Source: an uncultured Collinsella sp.
GTDB taxonomy: Bacteria > Actinomycetota > Coriobacteriia > Coriobacteriales > Coriobacteriaceae
DNA length: 64,000 nt
Reading direction: 5' to 3'
Assembly (NCBI GenBank): GCA_900540905.1
Contig: UQHR01000007.1
Span: forward strand, 1-64,000
Notes under the pieces: generated by a model
What the model was told of the DNA's origin: nothing
Database searches by the model: none
Seen by the model: the letters and a program-made list of their open reading frames with translations, nothing else
Translations under genes and position numbers: made by a program
Part shown: positions 1 through 9,149 of the stretch, one piece after another
Position numbering within the stretch: the first letter of the stretch is position 1
Layout: every line of letters starts with the position of its first letter

Positions 1-16
1 TATAACCATGCAACGG

Positions 17-62
17 AAAAGAGCCGCCCTTTCGGACGACTCAAACTGTAATGGGGCTCTTT
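17..62 (-). terminator. Probable terminator of the dCMP deaminase gene
   Basis: Arms AAAGAGCC (18-25) and GGCTCTTT (55-62) can pair around a long loop. On the minus strand the stem runs into TTTTCC, as expected after the deaminase gene, which ends at 99. The loop is long, so the call is modest. Confidence 0.4.
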
Positions 63-98
63 GAGCTGCGTTCGTCGTCAGATAGCGACAACGCATGA

Positions 99-623
99 TT
101 ACTGTCGAGCCTGTCCCCCGGTACCAATCTGAACATCGACGATGACCTGGCGGTAGCTGATGCCGCAAGAGTCAAGAATGCGGCGGCTGATACGGCCATC
201 ATCGGTGTCGGCGTACTTGTTGTCCAGGTAGACAACCTCGCCCACGCCCACCTGCGCCAAAATCTTGGCGCAGTCGTGGCACGGAAACAGCGTGACGTAG
301 ACCGTGGAACCCTCGAGGTCCTTGAGCGAGCCACGGTAGTTGAGCACGGCGTTGGCCTCGGCATGGACCACGTAGTTGTGCTTGTCCTGCAGCGGGTCGT
401 CGCTCGTACCCCACGGGAAAAAGTCGTCGTTGAGCGCCGAGGGTGTACCGTTGTAGCCCACCGAAAGGATGCGGTGGTTGGTGCTGGCGATGCACGCTCC
501 CACCTGCGTGTTGGGGTCTTTGCTGCGGCGCTGCGCGGCGATGGCCACGCTCATAAAGAACTCGTCCCAGCTAATGACGTCCAGGCGCTTGCCTGACGAA
601 GTTTGATGAAGATCGTCCGACAT
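99..623 (-). CDS. Deoxycytidylate (dCMP) deaminase family protein
   Basis: Cytosolic zinc-dependent deaminase that converts dCMP to dUMP, the route to dTTP; ComEB proteins belong to the same family. The zinc site is visible: HAEANAV supplies the His ligand and the catalytic Glu, and PCHDC supplies two Cys. The protein also has the N-terminal WDEFFM and SKDPNTQVGA segments typical of the family. The ATG at 623 is chosen because GGAGGT sits seven bases upstream; an in-frame codon at 659 has no comparable site. At 174 residues the length is normal. Family assignment is firm; the substrate (dCMP rather than another deoxycytidine compound) follows from family membership. Confidence 0.9.
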   Translation of the reverse strand: MSDDLHQTSSGKRLDVISWDEFFMSVAIAAQRRSKDPNTQVGACIASTNHRILSVGYNGTPSALNDDFFPWGTSDDPLQDKHNYVVHAEANAVLNYRGSLKDLEGSTVYVTLFPCHDCAKILAQVGVGEVVYLDNKYADTDDGRISRRILDSCGISYRQVIVDVQIGTGGQARQ

Positions 624-707
624 GGCAGACACCTCCGAAATCGCAATAGTTTGACCCATTGTAGCAGGTGAAAGGTGGGGGCGTTTGTCCCACCGGCGCC
701 CTCACTT

Positions 708-1559
708 TTACACGCGGCGGGGCTTTTGGTTGATGCGGTACAGCTCGGCGAGACCCCGCAGCGTCAGTGCGTCGTCTACCGTCAGGCTGTGACCGACCAA
801 CGCCGCGAGCGCCTCGGCATCGTCGCCGGTGATGACAATGGGCACGTCGCCCTCCCCCGCGGCCTTGGTCGCGCGCATCTCGGCGAGCACCATGTCGAGC
901 ATGCCGTCGATGCGGGCCACCTCGCCCAAGACCACGCCCGAGCGCATGGCCTCGCGCGTGTTGCGACCGATCACATGCGTGGGTGCCGAGGGCTCGACCT
1001 GCGGCAGGCGCGCCGCAGCGGCCGAAAGCGAGCGGGCGCCAAGTGCCAGACCCGGCGCGATGACGCCGCCGACAAAGGTTCCGTGCGTATCGATGACCTC
1101 GATATTGGTCGTAGTGCCCAGGTCGATCACGATGCACGGAGAGCCGTAAACGGCCCGGGCCGCCACGGCGTCGGCGATGCGGTCGGAGCCGATCTCGGCC
1201 GGGTCGTCGTAGTGGACGGGCATGCCGGTCTTGAGGCCCGGCCCCACGGTGAGCACGCGCCCCGTGCAGGTGCGAGAAAGCGCCGCTTTCCACGGGCGCT
1301 CGAGCGCCGGGACCACGCAGCTCAGCACTGCGGCCGCAGGAACGAGCGCACCCGGCATGCCCGCATCGGCTGACAGCGCGCCCATGACCTGCGCGAGCCT
1401 CATGCGCGCCTCGTCGGCCGTGATGCTCGACGGCGTGGTGATCTCGCACGTCGCAAGCGGGCATTCCTGCGCCGCGGCCGAATCCTCTGCAAACAGGCCA
1501 AAGCGAATGAACGTGTTGCCCACGTCGACCGTCAATATATATGCGCACCCATTAAGCAT
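708..1559 (-). CDS. coaX: Type III pantothenate kinase
   Basis: First step of coenzyme A synthesis: ATP-dependent phosphorylation of pantothenate in the cytosol. The N-terminal phosphate-binding motif DVGNT (residues 12-16) and the later GTTTNIEVID and GGVIAPG segments are characteristic of the ASKHA-fold CoaX family. The start is ATG 1559, preceded by AAAGGAG with an eight-base spacer; the upstream in-frame start at 1613 lacks a site. The 283-residue length is slightly above the usual 255-270. The gene precedes the dCMP deaminase on the same strand with an 84 bp gap and may be cotranscribed with it. Confidence 0.93.
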   Translation of the reverse strand: MLNGCAYILTVDVGNTFIRFGLFAEDSAAAQECPLATCEITTPSSITADEARMRLAQVMGALSADAGMPGALVPAAAVLSCVVPALERPWKAALSRTCTGRVLTVGPGLKTGMPVHYDDPAEIGSDRIADAVAARAVYGSPCIVIDLGTTTNIEVIDTHGTFVGGVIAPGLALGARSLSAAAARLPQVEPSAPTHVIGRNTREAMRSGVVLGEVARIDGMLDMVLAEMRATKAAGEGDVPIVITGDDAEALAALVGHSLTVDDALTLRGLAELYRINQKPRRV

Positions 1560-1751
1560 CGTCGGCGCTCCTTTCGTCTGCCCAGCAGTATATCGCCTAC
1601 CTAAACCAGTCATCCCAAAATGACTAGCTTGCGGCTATACTGGTGCGCGGTCGTGCGCGAGCTCACGCGGCGGCCCTTGGTAACCCGACTTCCCGCGCCG
1701 TATCCGTAGCGGCGCTCCCGGGGGAAGCGGATATACGCAAAGGAGTTTTAT

Positions 1752-3455
1752 ATGAGCAATCCCTCGAACCGCGCTTCGATGCGCGGGCAACTTACGTTGC
1801 GCGGCGTCGTCATCGGCGTCCTTGGCTGCGTGATTATCACGGCAAGCTCGGCCTACACTGCCCTCAAGATGGGCGCACTCCCTTGGCCGATCATCTTCGC
1901 TGCCGTCATCTCGCTGTTCTTCCTTAAGCTCATGGGCAACGCCAGCCTCAACGAGGCCAACGTCACCCACACCATCATGTCCGCAGGCGCCATGGTCGCC
2001 GGCGGTCTGGCGTTTACCATCCCGGGCGCCTGGATGCTGGGCTATGCCGACCAGATCAGTTGGCTCGACATGTTTATCGTGGCACTCGCCGGCACTATCC
2101 TGGGCCTACTGGCCACCGCGCTCATCCACCGTCACTTTATCGTGGACGCCGCGCTGGAGTTCCCCACCGGCAACGCCGCAGCTCAGACTCTGCGCGCCAC
2201 CGAGGCCGGCGGCAAGACCGGCAAGCAGCTCTTTGGCTCCATGGCCATCGCAGGCATCTACAGCGTGCTGCGCGACGCTCTGGGCGTGGTGCCCAGCATG
2301 CTGTGCACGCTCAATATCCCCGGCGTGACCTTTGCCATCTATAACTCGCCCATGTTGCTGTCCATCGGCTTTTTGGTGGGCTTCGCCCCCGTCGCGTTCT
2401 GGTTTGCTGGCGCGCTGCTGGGCAATTTTGGCATCATCGTCGGCGGCACCGCTGCCGGCCTGTTCGATGTTGTGACCGCGCAAGGCATCGTCAAGTCCCT
2501 GGGCATGGGCCTCATGATGGGCTTTGGCGTCGCCGTCGTCCTTAAGGACATCCTGCCGCAGGTCGCCGGTATCGTCCGCGGCCTCGCCGCCGACAGCTCC
2601 ACCGACACCGACGAGCAATCGCTCATCTCGGGCTCGCTTAAGCTCGACGCCGGCATCATCGGCCTGGGCACCGCCGCCATCGCCGTGATCGTCGCCATCG
2701 CGCTCGACCTCGGTCCCGTCCCGGCCGTCATCGTCACGCTGTTCACCTTTGTCACCACCATCATGAGTGCGCAGAGCTGCGGCCAGACGGGCATCGACCC
2801 CATGGAGATCTTTGGCCTCATCGTTATGCTCATCGTGGCTGCCTTCGCGCAGCTCGCGCAGGTTAAACTGTTCTTTATCGCCGGCATCGTGGCCGTAGCG
2901 TGCGGCCTTGCGGGCGACGTCATGAACGACTTTAAGGCCGGCGCCGTGCTGGGCACCAACCCGCGTGCACAGTGGGTCGGCCAGGCCATCGGCGGCATCG
3001 TGGGCGCCCTGGTCGCTGCCGCCGTCATGGTCGCGCTCGTAACCGCCTATGGTCCGGACGCCTTTGGACCCGACAAGAGCTTTGTGGCCGCGCAGGCAAG
3101 CGTCGTCGCCACCATGGTCTCGGGCATCCCGAGCGTGCCGTGGTTTGCGGGCGGCTTTATCGCCGGCATCGTCATGTACTGGCTCGGCATTCCGGCCATG
3201 ATGATCGGCCTGGGCGTGTACCTGCCGTTCTACATGTCGCTCACGGCTTTCCTGGGCTCCTGCGTTAAGCTCGCCTACGACAAGTGGGCTGCTCACCGCG
3301 ACGCCGAGGCCGGTCTTTCGGACGAGGAAAAGGCCGCCAAGGACGCCGCCTTCCAGGAGCAGGGCCTGGTTGTCGCCAGCGGCCTGCTCGGTGGCGAGTC
3401 TATTGTCGGCGTTATCCTGGCGTTTGTCTCTGTTGGCTTAAGCCTGCTGGGCTAA
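1752..3455 (+). CDS. OPT-family oligopeptide/metal-chelate transporter
   Basis: Integral membrane transporter of the OPT superfamily, prokaryotic type, which imports small peptides or metal-peptide chelates by proton coupling. About a dozen or more hydrophobic segments span the 567 residues. The N-terminal block TLRGVVIGVLGCVIITASSAY, the NEANVTHTIMSAGA segment and the conserved EFPTGNAAA stretch are family hallmarks. The start follows AAAGGAG. It is transcribed alone, divergently from coaX, and is followed by a strong terminator. The substrate cannot be read from the sequence. Confidence 0.88.
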   Translation: MSNPSNRASMRGQLTLRGVVIGVLGCVIITASSAYTALKMGALPWPIIFAAVISLFFLKLMGNASLNEANVTHTIMSAGAMVAGGLAFTIPGAWMLGYADQISWLDMFIVALAGTILGLLATALIHRHFIVDAALEFPTGNAAAQTLRATEAGGKTGKQLFGSMAIAGIYSVLRDALGVVPSMLCTLNIPGVTFAIYNSPMLLSIGFLVGFAPVAFWFAGALLGNFGIIVGGTAAGLFDVVTAQGIVKSLGMGLMMGFGVAVVLKDILPQVAGIVRGLAADSSTDTDEQSLISGSLKLDAGIIGLGTAAIAVIVAIALDLGPVPAVIVTLFTFVTTIMSAQSCGQTGIDPMEIFGLIVMLIVAAFAQLAQVKLFFIAGIVAVACGLAGDVMNDFKAGAVLGTNPRAQWVGQAIGGIVGALVAAAVMVALVTAYGPDAFGPDKSFVAAQASVVATMVSGIPSVPWFAGGFIAGIVMYWLGIPAMMIGLGVYLPFYMSLTAFLGSCVKLAYDKWAAHRDAEAGLSDEEKAAKDAAFQEQGLVVASGLLGGESIVGVILAFVSVGLSLLG

Positions 3456-3496
3456 GCTGAGCAGCTGCTCGACAGCAACCATATTGCCTACGGCTT

Positions 3497-3536
3497 GCCC
3501 GGCCGGTAGCTTTCACGGCTGCTGACCGGGCTTTTT
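3497..3536 (+). terminator. Intrinsic terminator after the OPT transporter
   Basis: GCCCGG (3497-3502) pairs with CCGGGC (3526-3531) and is followed by TTTTT. It lies 42 bp after the OPT stop codon. Confidence 0.8.
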
Positions 3537-3552
3537 GATATCGAAACAAAGA

Positions 3553-3590
3553 AAGGCCGGCGTGCTGCATATGACAGCGCGCCGGCCTTA
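3553..3590 (-). terminator. Terminator of the coiled-coil surface protein gene
   Basis: AAGGCCGGCG (3553-3562) pairs with CGCCGGCCTT (3580-3589), and an inner CTG/CAG extends the stem. Read on the minus strand it is followed by CTTTGTTT, so it suits the gene ending at 3656. Confidence 0.7.
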
Positions 3591-3655
3591 TCGTTTGGCT
3601 ATCGAGACGGTCCCGCTATGAATTGGAATTCGCTGCAGAGCCGACGTCCGAATCA

Positions 3656-6600
3656 CTACATCTGCTTGCGACGACGATCGCTCAGCGTCACACCAGCGGC
3701 CACGAGGGTGATACCGCCGATGACGAACACCTCGCCCGCAAGAGCGGAGTCATCGCCAGTCTGGGCGAGCGCGGCCGACGTGGCCTTCTTCTTGGCGACA
3801 GGAGCCTTTGCAGCAGCCTGTGCAACCTGAGGCTTGGCCTGCGGCTCAGCCTTGGGATGATACTTGTCGTACTCGGCCTGCGCGGCAGCCAGGGCATCCT
3901 TGGCATCGCCAAGCTCAGCCAGCGCGGCGGCATAGGCGTCGTTGGCATCGGACAGCTTGGCATCGGCATCGCTCAGAGCAGCCTTGAGACCAGCGGCGGC
4001 ATCGACGGCAGCCTTATAGCGAGCGTAGGCAGCGTTCAGCTTGACCAGCTTCTCGTTGCCCGTCGTGCCCGCGGCAAGGGATGCCTTGTGGTCGACAGCC
4101 TCAAGATCGGCCTTGAGCGCCTCGTCGCCGGCAAGCTCGGCCTTGGCCTTGATGATATCGAGGTTCGCATCGACAACGGCCTCGTTGGCGGCCTCGAGCT
4201 GCTTTTGGGCATCGGCGACACCGGCAACGGCGGCATCATAGGCGGCCTTGGCGTCGTCGACCGCCTTCTGGGCGCCGGCGAAGCGCTCGAAGGCCTTGTT
4301 TGCGGTGGCCAGTTCGCCCTCGGCAGCCTTGGCCTTGGCCTGCGCGTCGGACACGGCCTGCGTCTTGGCGGCAACTGCCTGCTTGGCATCCGAAAGAGCG
4401 GTCGCGGCGTGTGCGCCTGCGGCTTGAGCCTTATCTACGCCAGCCTGAGCGGCATCGTCGGCCTTCTTGGCCCCGTCAAGCGTGCCCTGCTTGCTCGCAA
4501 GGTTCGCATTAGCGGCATCGCGCTTGGCAGTAAGGTCCTTGACCGAAGCGGTGGCGTTGTCATAAGCCTCGTTGGCCTTGTCGGATTTTGCCTTGGCAGC
4601 ATCGCAGGCGCTGCGAGCCTTCGCCTTGTGAGCAGCGGCATCGGCTGCCTTCTTCTTGCTGTCAGCAAGCGTGGCGTTTGCCTTGTCGAGGGCCGCCTGG
4701 GCAGTAGCGGCCTTGCTCTTGGCGGCATCGAGCTTGGCCTGAGGCGTCTTGACGTCGATGCCCTTCAACTTGGCTTCGGCAGCGTCGTAGGCCGATTTGG
4801 CCGCGGCGGTAGCAGACTTAGCCTGCTCGTATTCGCCCTTCGCGGCGTTCATGTCCGTGTTGGCAGCGGCGAGGGCATTCTGCGCAGCGGCTTGCTTGCT
4901 TGCAGCGTCTTGATACGAAGCATTGGCAGTGGTGAGAGTCTGCTTTGCCTTGGAAAGCTTATCCTGCAACTGCTTGAGCTGTGCCTTCTGCTCCTGCGTG
5001 CCGCCGGCGTTGTAAGCGGAGTCGATGTAGTCGTTCATGAGCTTTTTAAACTCGGAAACCGTGAAATCGGCCTGATCGCTATAGCAACTGTAATCGAAGG
5101 CAGTTACCTCGGAATCGGCGCCCTTGCCGCTACCGGTTGCGATACCGATAGCCGTCATGCCGGAGTAGATGATGCTGAGATAGTGCCCGCACTCAGCGTC
5201 GACGTCTTCGTAGTTATCGGAGATATAAAAGAGATCATACCGATGACTGTCGAGATCATCGCCGTACTGCTCAACATACTTATCGAATGTCTGCTTCTCT
5301 TGGGTGTAGAGACCGGTGTATGGCCATCCAAGCGTGTCCTCGGTCTCGCCTCCGGTGTACGCGCCACCCCCACCTGCAAGGTTCTCGGCGTTATCAAAGT
5401 AGCAATGGGAATGCAGCAACCTGTAGTTGTGCTTCTGATATTGGGAGGAATACGATGCGTTGAGGGCCGCTGCTGCCGTCATACGGAGGCTGACGCAAAG
5501 CTCTGACTGCCCATTTGCCTTGCGGAGGTTATTCTGGGTATCAAGATAGGTCAAAGCATTGCGCAGCTGCTCAAGAGAGAGTGGGTTGGTATTGCGGGAC
5601 ATGTCCTGATCGACGTAGCTGTCATACCACGGCTCCTTATCGGAAGCGCCCGTGAGCATGGACTGGGCATCCCTTGCATTCGCCTGTTGCTGAGCGCTAA
5701 ATCCGCTGCCGGTGCTGATATGGGCCATAAAGCCAACGATACCCTGATTGATGACGTTTTGGTCGACGGTCATATTGGCCTTGAGGTCGATAATCTGTTT
5801 GTTGAGCTTCTCGACCTCAGCGTTGGCTGCATCATATGCTTTCTCGGCACTCTTAGTTTCGGCCGATGCCGCATCCCACTCGCTACGCTTCTGCTGGCAG
5901 ACCTCGACGAGTCGGTCGTACTCGGCCTTTTTGTTCGCCTCGGTCTTCTGGGCCTGTTCATATGCGGCCTTGGCGGCATCGCGCTTGCTGGCGGCGTCGT
6001 TGTACTCCTTGTTTGCCGCATCGTATGCAGACTGGGCAGATGCCACGGCAGCGTTGGCGGCGTTGGCCTTCTCCTGCGCGGCGGTGGCGGTATTCTGGGC
6101 CGCCTGCAGGTTCGTCTGGGCGGTAGCGTCGGCATCCGTCGCGGCATTGAGCTCCGCCTGCGCGGTCTTGAGCTCACCAGCAGCAGCGTTCTTGGCGGCC
6201 TCAAGCGCACTCAGGTCAACACCCGTACCCGAGACGGCAGCATCGAGCGCGGCCTGCGCCTGGTTGAACTTCTGCTGGGCGTTATCGCGCGCGGTGGTTG
6301 CGGCTGCGAGAGCAGCGGCAGTCTCCTGCTTCTTGGCCTGAGCAGTCGTCAAAGCTGCCTCGGTATTCTGCTTTTCCTGCTGGGCGCTGGCCTCGGCAGC
6401 CTTGGCCTGGTCCAGATTGTCCTGTGCAGTAGTAACGGCCTTATTGGCGTCATCGAGCTTTGCCCGCGCGTCCTCGACGGCCTTCTTGGCGGCCTCGTAC
6501 TCGTCCATACCCATGGCCCCGAGCTTGGCCTTGGCATCATCGAGGGCCTTCTTGGCCTCATCCTGCTTTGCCTTGGCGTCCTTGAGCGCCTGGGTCTTAT

Positions 6601-7126
6601 CCTCGACACTCTTGTTGGCCTGTTCGAGCTGATCGTTCAGGTCGCCCAGCTTCTTCTGCTGCTGCTCGGTCTTTTCGACGGCGGCTTTGAGCTCGTCAAT
6701 CTTCTCCTGGAGCGCGGCGACTTCTGCTGCGTTCTGCTCGATTTCGTTGTCGCTTACTGCCTGCGAGGCCTGATCCTTTTGCTGCTGCGCCTGCTTTTGA
6801 GACTGGCCCGCCGCGTCGGCCTTCTTCTGGGCGGCATCGTAGGCGGCCTGAGCGTCCTTGAGCTGCTTTGCCGACTCCTCGGCCAGCTGGGCAGCCGTCT
6901 TTACGACCGCTTGGTTACCGGCGGCAACGGTATTCTCTACAGAACTACCCCCCTGAACAGAATCGCCGTCATCGGTTGACGGTGCGGCGATTGCCGCCAG
7001 CGGCGACATGAGCGGCTGAGCAATGAGGCCCGCCGTCAAAACGGTTGCGACGGCGCGGTTGGCAACGCCCTTGACGTTGACGACCTTGGCCCGAGGCTCA
7101 AAGTGCTGTGGGCTATAGCTTGTCAT
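3656..7126 (-). CDS. Sortase-anchored coiled-coil surface protein with a central CAP-like domain
   Basis: Predicted cell-wall protein of 1156 residues. A signal-peptide-like hydrophobic stretch (VATVLTAGLIAQPLMSPLAAIAA) is near the N-terminus. Two Ala/Lys/Gln-rich coiled-coil regions (about 50-470 and 720-1080) flank a central globular part (about 480-700) with Cys, His and aromatic residues: SLRMTAAAALNASYSS, then HSHCYFDNAENLAGG, resembling the CAP/SCP (PF00188) signature. The C-terminus has LAQTG, a hydrophobic segment and RRRKQM, the layout of a sortase signal. The start is ATG 7126 with AGGGAG seven bases upstream. The role (adhesion or wall remodelling) is inferred only. The gene is monocistronic with its own terminator. 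Confidence 0.85.
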   Translation of the reverse strand: MTSYSPQHFEPRAKVVNVKGVANRAVATVLTAGLIAQPLMSPLAAIAAPSTDDGDSVQGGSSVENTVAAGNQAVVKTAAQLAEESAKQLKDAQAAYDAAQKKADAAGQSQKQAQQQKDQASQAVSDNEIEQNAAEVAALQEKIDELKAAVEKTEQQQKKLGDLNDQLEQANKSVEDKTQALKDAKAKQDEAKKALDDAKAKLGAMGMDEYEAAKKAVEDARAKLDDANKAVTTAQDNLDQAKAAEASAQQEKQNTEAALTTAQAKKQETAAALAAATTARDNAQQKFNQAQAALDAAVSGTGVDLSALEAAKNAAAGELKTAQAELNAATDADATAQTNLQAAQNTATAAQEKANAANAAVASAQSAYDAANKEYNDAASKRDAAKAAYEQAQKTEANKKAEYDRLVEVCQQKRSEWDAASAETKSAEKAYDAANAEVEKLNKQIIDLKANMTVDQNVINQGIVGFMAHISTGSGFSAQQQANARDAQSMLTGASDKEPWYDSYVDQDMSRNTNPLSLEQLRNALTYLDTQNNLRKANGQSELCVSLRMTAAAALNASYSSQYQKHNYRLLHSHCYFDNAENLAGGGGAYTGGETEDTLGWPYTGLYTQEKQTFDKYVEQYGDDLDSHRYDLFYISDNYEDVDAECGHYLSIIYSGMTAIGIATGSGKGADSEVTAFDYSCYSDQADFTVSEFKKLMNDYIDSAYNAGGTQEQKAQLKQLQDKLSKAKQTLTTANASYQDAASKQAAAQNALAAANTDMNAAKGEYEQAKSATAAAKSAYDAAEAKLKGIDVKTPQAKLDAAKSKAATAQAALDKANATLADSKKKAADAAAHKAKARSACDAAKAKSDKANEAYDNATASVKDLTAKRDAANANLASKQGTLDGAKKADDAAQAGVDKAQAAGAHAATALSDAKQAVAAKTQAVSDAQAKAKAAEGELATANKAFERFAGAQKAVDDAKAAYDAAVAGVADAQKQLEAANEAVVDANLDIIKAKAELAGDEALKADLEAVDHKASLAAGTTGNEKLVKLNAAYARYKAAVDAAAGLKAALSDADAKLSDANDAYAAALAELGDAKDALAAAQAEYDKYHPKAEPQAKPQVAQAAAKAPVAKKKATSAALAQTGDDSALAGEVFVIGGITLVAAGVTLSDRRRKQM

Positions 7127-7433
7127 GGCTTTCTCCCTTTGACACGGATGTATCCATACGCATCTAAATGTAGGAGCTGATTTTTGAATTCTGTTGCGCA
7201 ACATTGGTCACCAGCGGATTTTTTGAAATTCGCGCTCTCGTGCTTCACAATTTCGTCACATATGTAGGAGCTGGTGCATCATATTCTTGCGGGATCGAAT
7301 TGAGCCTGTGATTTGCATTTGCCCCCGCGTCATCCACCCTATCGGATCCCGCATCCAACAGACACCTCGCCTGCCACGGTGTAGAGTTAGGACAACGGGC
7401 GCGTTGCGCGGACCGCGCTGGAACGAGGTGAAC
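7127..7433. other. Divergent intergenic region with short repeats
   Basis: This gap separates two divergent genes and must hold both promoters. A 12 bp direct repeat ATGTAGGAGCTG occurs at 7168-7179 and 7262-7273, and a perfect palindrome TGTTGCGCAACA lies at 7192-7203. These could be regulator sites. No convincing reading frame or RNA gene was found. Confidence 0.4.
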
Positions 7434-8573
7434 ATGGAACTCGATAGACAACAACTCAAGCGACTGCGTGAACGCCATCACCGGCGCCACGGCATCCGCC
7501 CTGCCCATAGCGAGGCCATGGAGAACGCCGGCCGCTTCCTAAAGCGCGCATTCAACATTCGCGAGGGTCGCGCGCCCTACCACGTAATTCGCAAGCGCTT
7601 TGTAAACGGGGCGCGCCTGACCGGCTCTCACCTGTGCATCCTCATCATCGCCATGCTCATCGCGAGCATCGGCCTCGATATCGACTCGGACATCGCCATC
7701 GTGGGCGCCATGCTCATCTGCCCGCTTATGGGATCGGTCCTTGCCATGGCATATGGCATCGCCACGCTCGACCGTGAGATTACCGTCGAGGCCATTGCCA
7801 GCCTGGCTCTACAGATGGCCTTTTGCCTGGTCACGTCCACGTTGTACTTTAAGCTCTCGCCCCTTGGCACCACCACAGCTGCCATCATCGACAATTCGAC
7901 GCCGACTGTGTGGGACCTTGCCGTCGCGCTCGCGGGCGGCTTTGCGGGCGGGCTGGGCAACTCGCGCGATCAGGAGCCTTCGACGCTCATTGCCGGCGTA
8001 GCCGTGGCGACCGCGCTCATGCCGCCCCTGTGCGCGGCGGGCTATGGCATCGCCATCGCAAGCGGGTCGCTGTTCCTCTCGGCCCTCTACGAGTTTGGCA
8101 TCAACGTGGTCTTTATCGCACTGGCCGCCGAAGCCGTGCTGCTTCTTTTGCGCGTGCCGCTCAAGCGCGACCTCAACGGCGACGGTATTGTGACCGCCGA
8201 GGAAAATGCCGAGGTCGACGAGCTGTCACGCAAGGTGCGCCGCCGCATTATTGTGGGCACGGTGATCTTTGCCATCCCCTGCATTGTTATGACGGCGGGT
8301 TCCATTGGCTCGGCGCAGGCCGGCGTGCAGGACGGCTACGGCGTCACCGAAACCACGCGCGAGCTTGCGGCGGTGCTGCCAGGCTTTAAGGATTACACCG
8401 TCGCCGTCGAGACCTCGGCCACCGAAGGCGACGAGGAGGGCCTTGTCGAGCGCCAGACTGTCGCCCACGTGACGACAGGCGAAGCGCTCGGGGCGCACGA
8501 CCGCCGCGTCGCCCGCAAGCTCATCGACCTCAATGTGCCCGAGCTCGATCGCGTGGAGTTTGACGTGAAGTAA
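7434..8573 (+). CDS. DUF389 family membrane protein with an EF-hand-like loop
   Basis: Membrane protein of unknown function (379 residues). The hydrophobic core carries the typical DUF389 features: IVGAMLICPLMGSVLAM, an AGGFAGGLGNSR segment and GVAVATALMPPLCAAG, across about six membrane segments. Between two membrane segments, around residues 246-257, sits DLNGDGIVTAEE, which matches a calcium-binding EF-hand/dockerin loop. The C-terminal soluble part (about 300-379) is charged. The start is ATG 7434 with GAGGTG upstream; the open frame begins earlier (7287), but that segment is arginine/proline rich and has no clear site. Function is unknown. Confidence 0.8.
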   Translation: MELDRQQLKRLRERHHRRHGIRPAHSEAMENAGRFLKRAFNIREGRAPYHVIRKRFVNGARLTGSHLCILIIAMLIASIGLDIDSDIAIVGAMLICPLMGSVLAMAYGIATLDREITVEAIASLALQMAFCLVTSTLYFKLSPLGTTTAAIIDNSTPTVWDLAVALAGGFAGGLGNSRDQEPSTLIAGVAVATALMPPLCAAGYGIAIASGSLFLSALYEFGINVVFIALAAEAVLLLLRVPLKRDLNGDGIVTAEENAEVDELSRKVRRRIIVGTVIFAIPCIVMTAGSIGSAQAGVQDGYGVTETTRELAAVLPGFKDYTVAVETSATEGDEEGLVERQTVAHVTTGEALGAHDRRVARKLIDLNVPELDRVEFDVK

Positions 8574-8646
8574 TGCGGGGCGGGATGAATGCTCGTACGG
8601 ACGCAAGCTACGACGAGGCGCAGACGCGATACGGACACAAGCAAAT

Positions 8647-8677
8647 AGCGGGGTGCAGTTCACACCCGCACCCCGCT
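8647..8677. terminator. Bidirectional terminator between convergent genes
   Basis: AGCGGGGTGC (8647-8656) pairs with GCACCCCGCT (8668-8677). The plus side continues CACTGTTTTATT. It separates the DUF389 gene from the minus-strand gene ending at 8698. Confidence 0.7.
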
Positions 8678-8697
8678 CACTGTTTTATTGCTGTGAA

Positions 8698-9147
8698 TCA
8701 ACTGTCCGGATCGACATCGCCAGACTCCACTGTAAACGCCGGACCGGTACTCACCAGATAAAAACGGGTCACCCTGGTATCTCTAAATAGGTAGAGCAAG
8801 CCCTGATCGCGTCGGCGCGAAATATACGCCACGTGGACCGTACCAAATATTTCGCCGTTTTCATTCTTTAATACCAGAATGTTGGGGTCGTCCATACGCT
8901 TAAACTGCCCGTCTGTGCAGATTTCGTCTTGGTCGACCAGCTGCCATCGACAGTTGTCCTCCTCAAGAAAAGCCAGGGTTTCCCGACTCGTTTTGTCATC
9001 CCGGTAGAAACCATCAATGGCAAACCCTTCGGAAGCGCATTCCTGCATATAGGACGTTTCTCGGCTTATAGCAAACAGCCCTGTAGCGCCCAGGAGCACA
9101 GCCAGACAGACCACTGCAAGGGTTATCGAAATAGCGCTGCGACCCAT
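8698..9147 (-). CDS. Small membrane-anchored or secreted protein of unknown function
   Basis: A 149-residue protein that I do not recognise. It starts with a signal-anchor-like stretch (residues 4-28, ISITLAVVCLAVLLGATGLF). The rest is a mixed, charged domain with two Cys near the membrane (QECASEG, EDNCRW) and a third (DEICTDGQ). ATG 9147 is the first start that places the hydrophobic segment at the N-terminus. Ribosome-site support is weak (GGTTGGG). It begins 3 bp after the AAC(3) remnant, so it is probably read from the same transcript. Confidence 0.6.
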   Translation of the reverse strand: MGRSAISITLAVVCLAVLLGATGLFAISRETSYMQECASEGFAIDGFYRDDKTSRETLAFLEEDNCRWQLVDQDEICTDGQFKRMDDPNILVLKNENGEIFGTVHVAYISRRRDQGLLYLFRDTRVTRFYLVSTGPAFTVESGDVDPDS

Positions 9148-9149
9148 AG

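Noticed and set aside
2106..3296. 396-residue His/Asp-rich frame opposite the OPT gene
   Set aside because: Composition is that of a reverse frame of a membrane protein; no start signal or homology.
3623..5506. Long Leu/Gly-rich frame opposite the surface protein
   Set aside because: It mirrors the Ala/Lys-rich coiled-coil coding strand, has no ribosome site and no recognisable domain.
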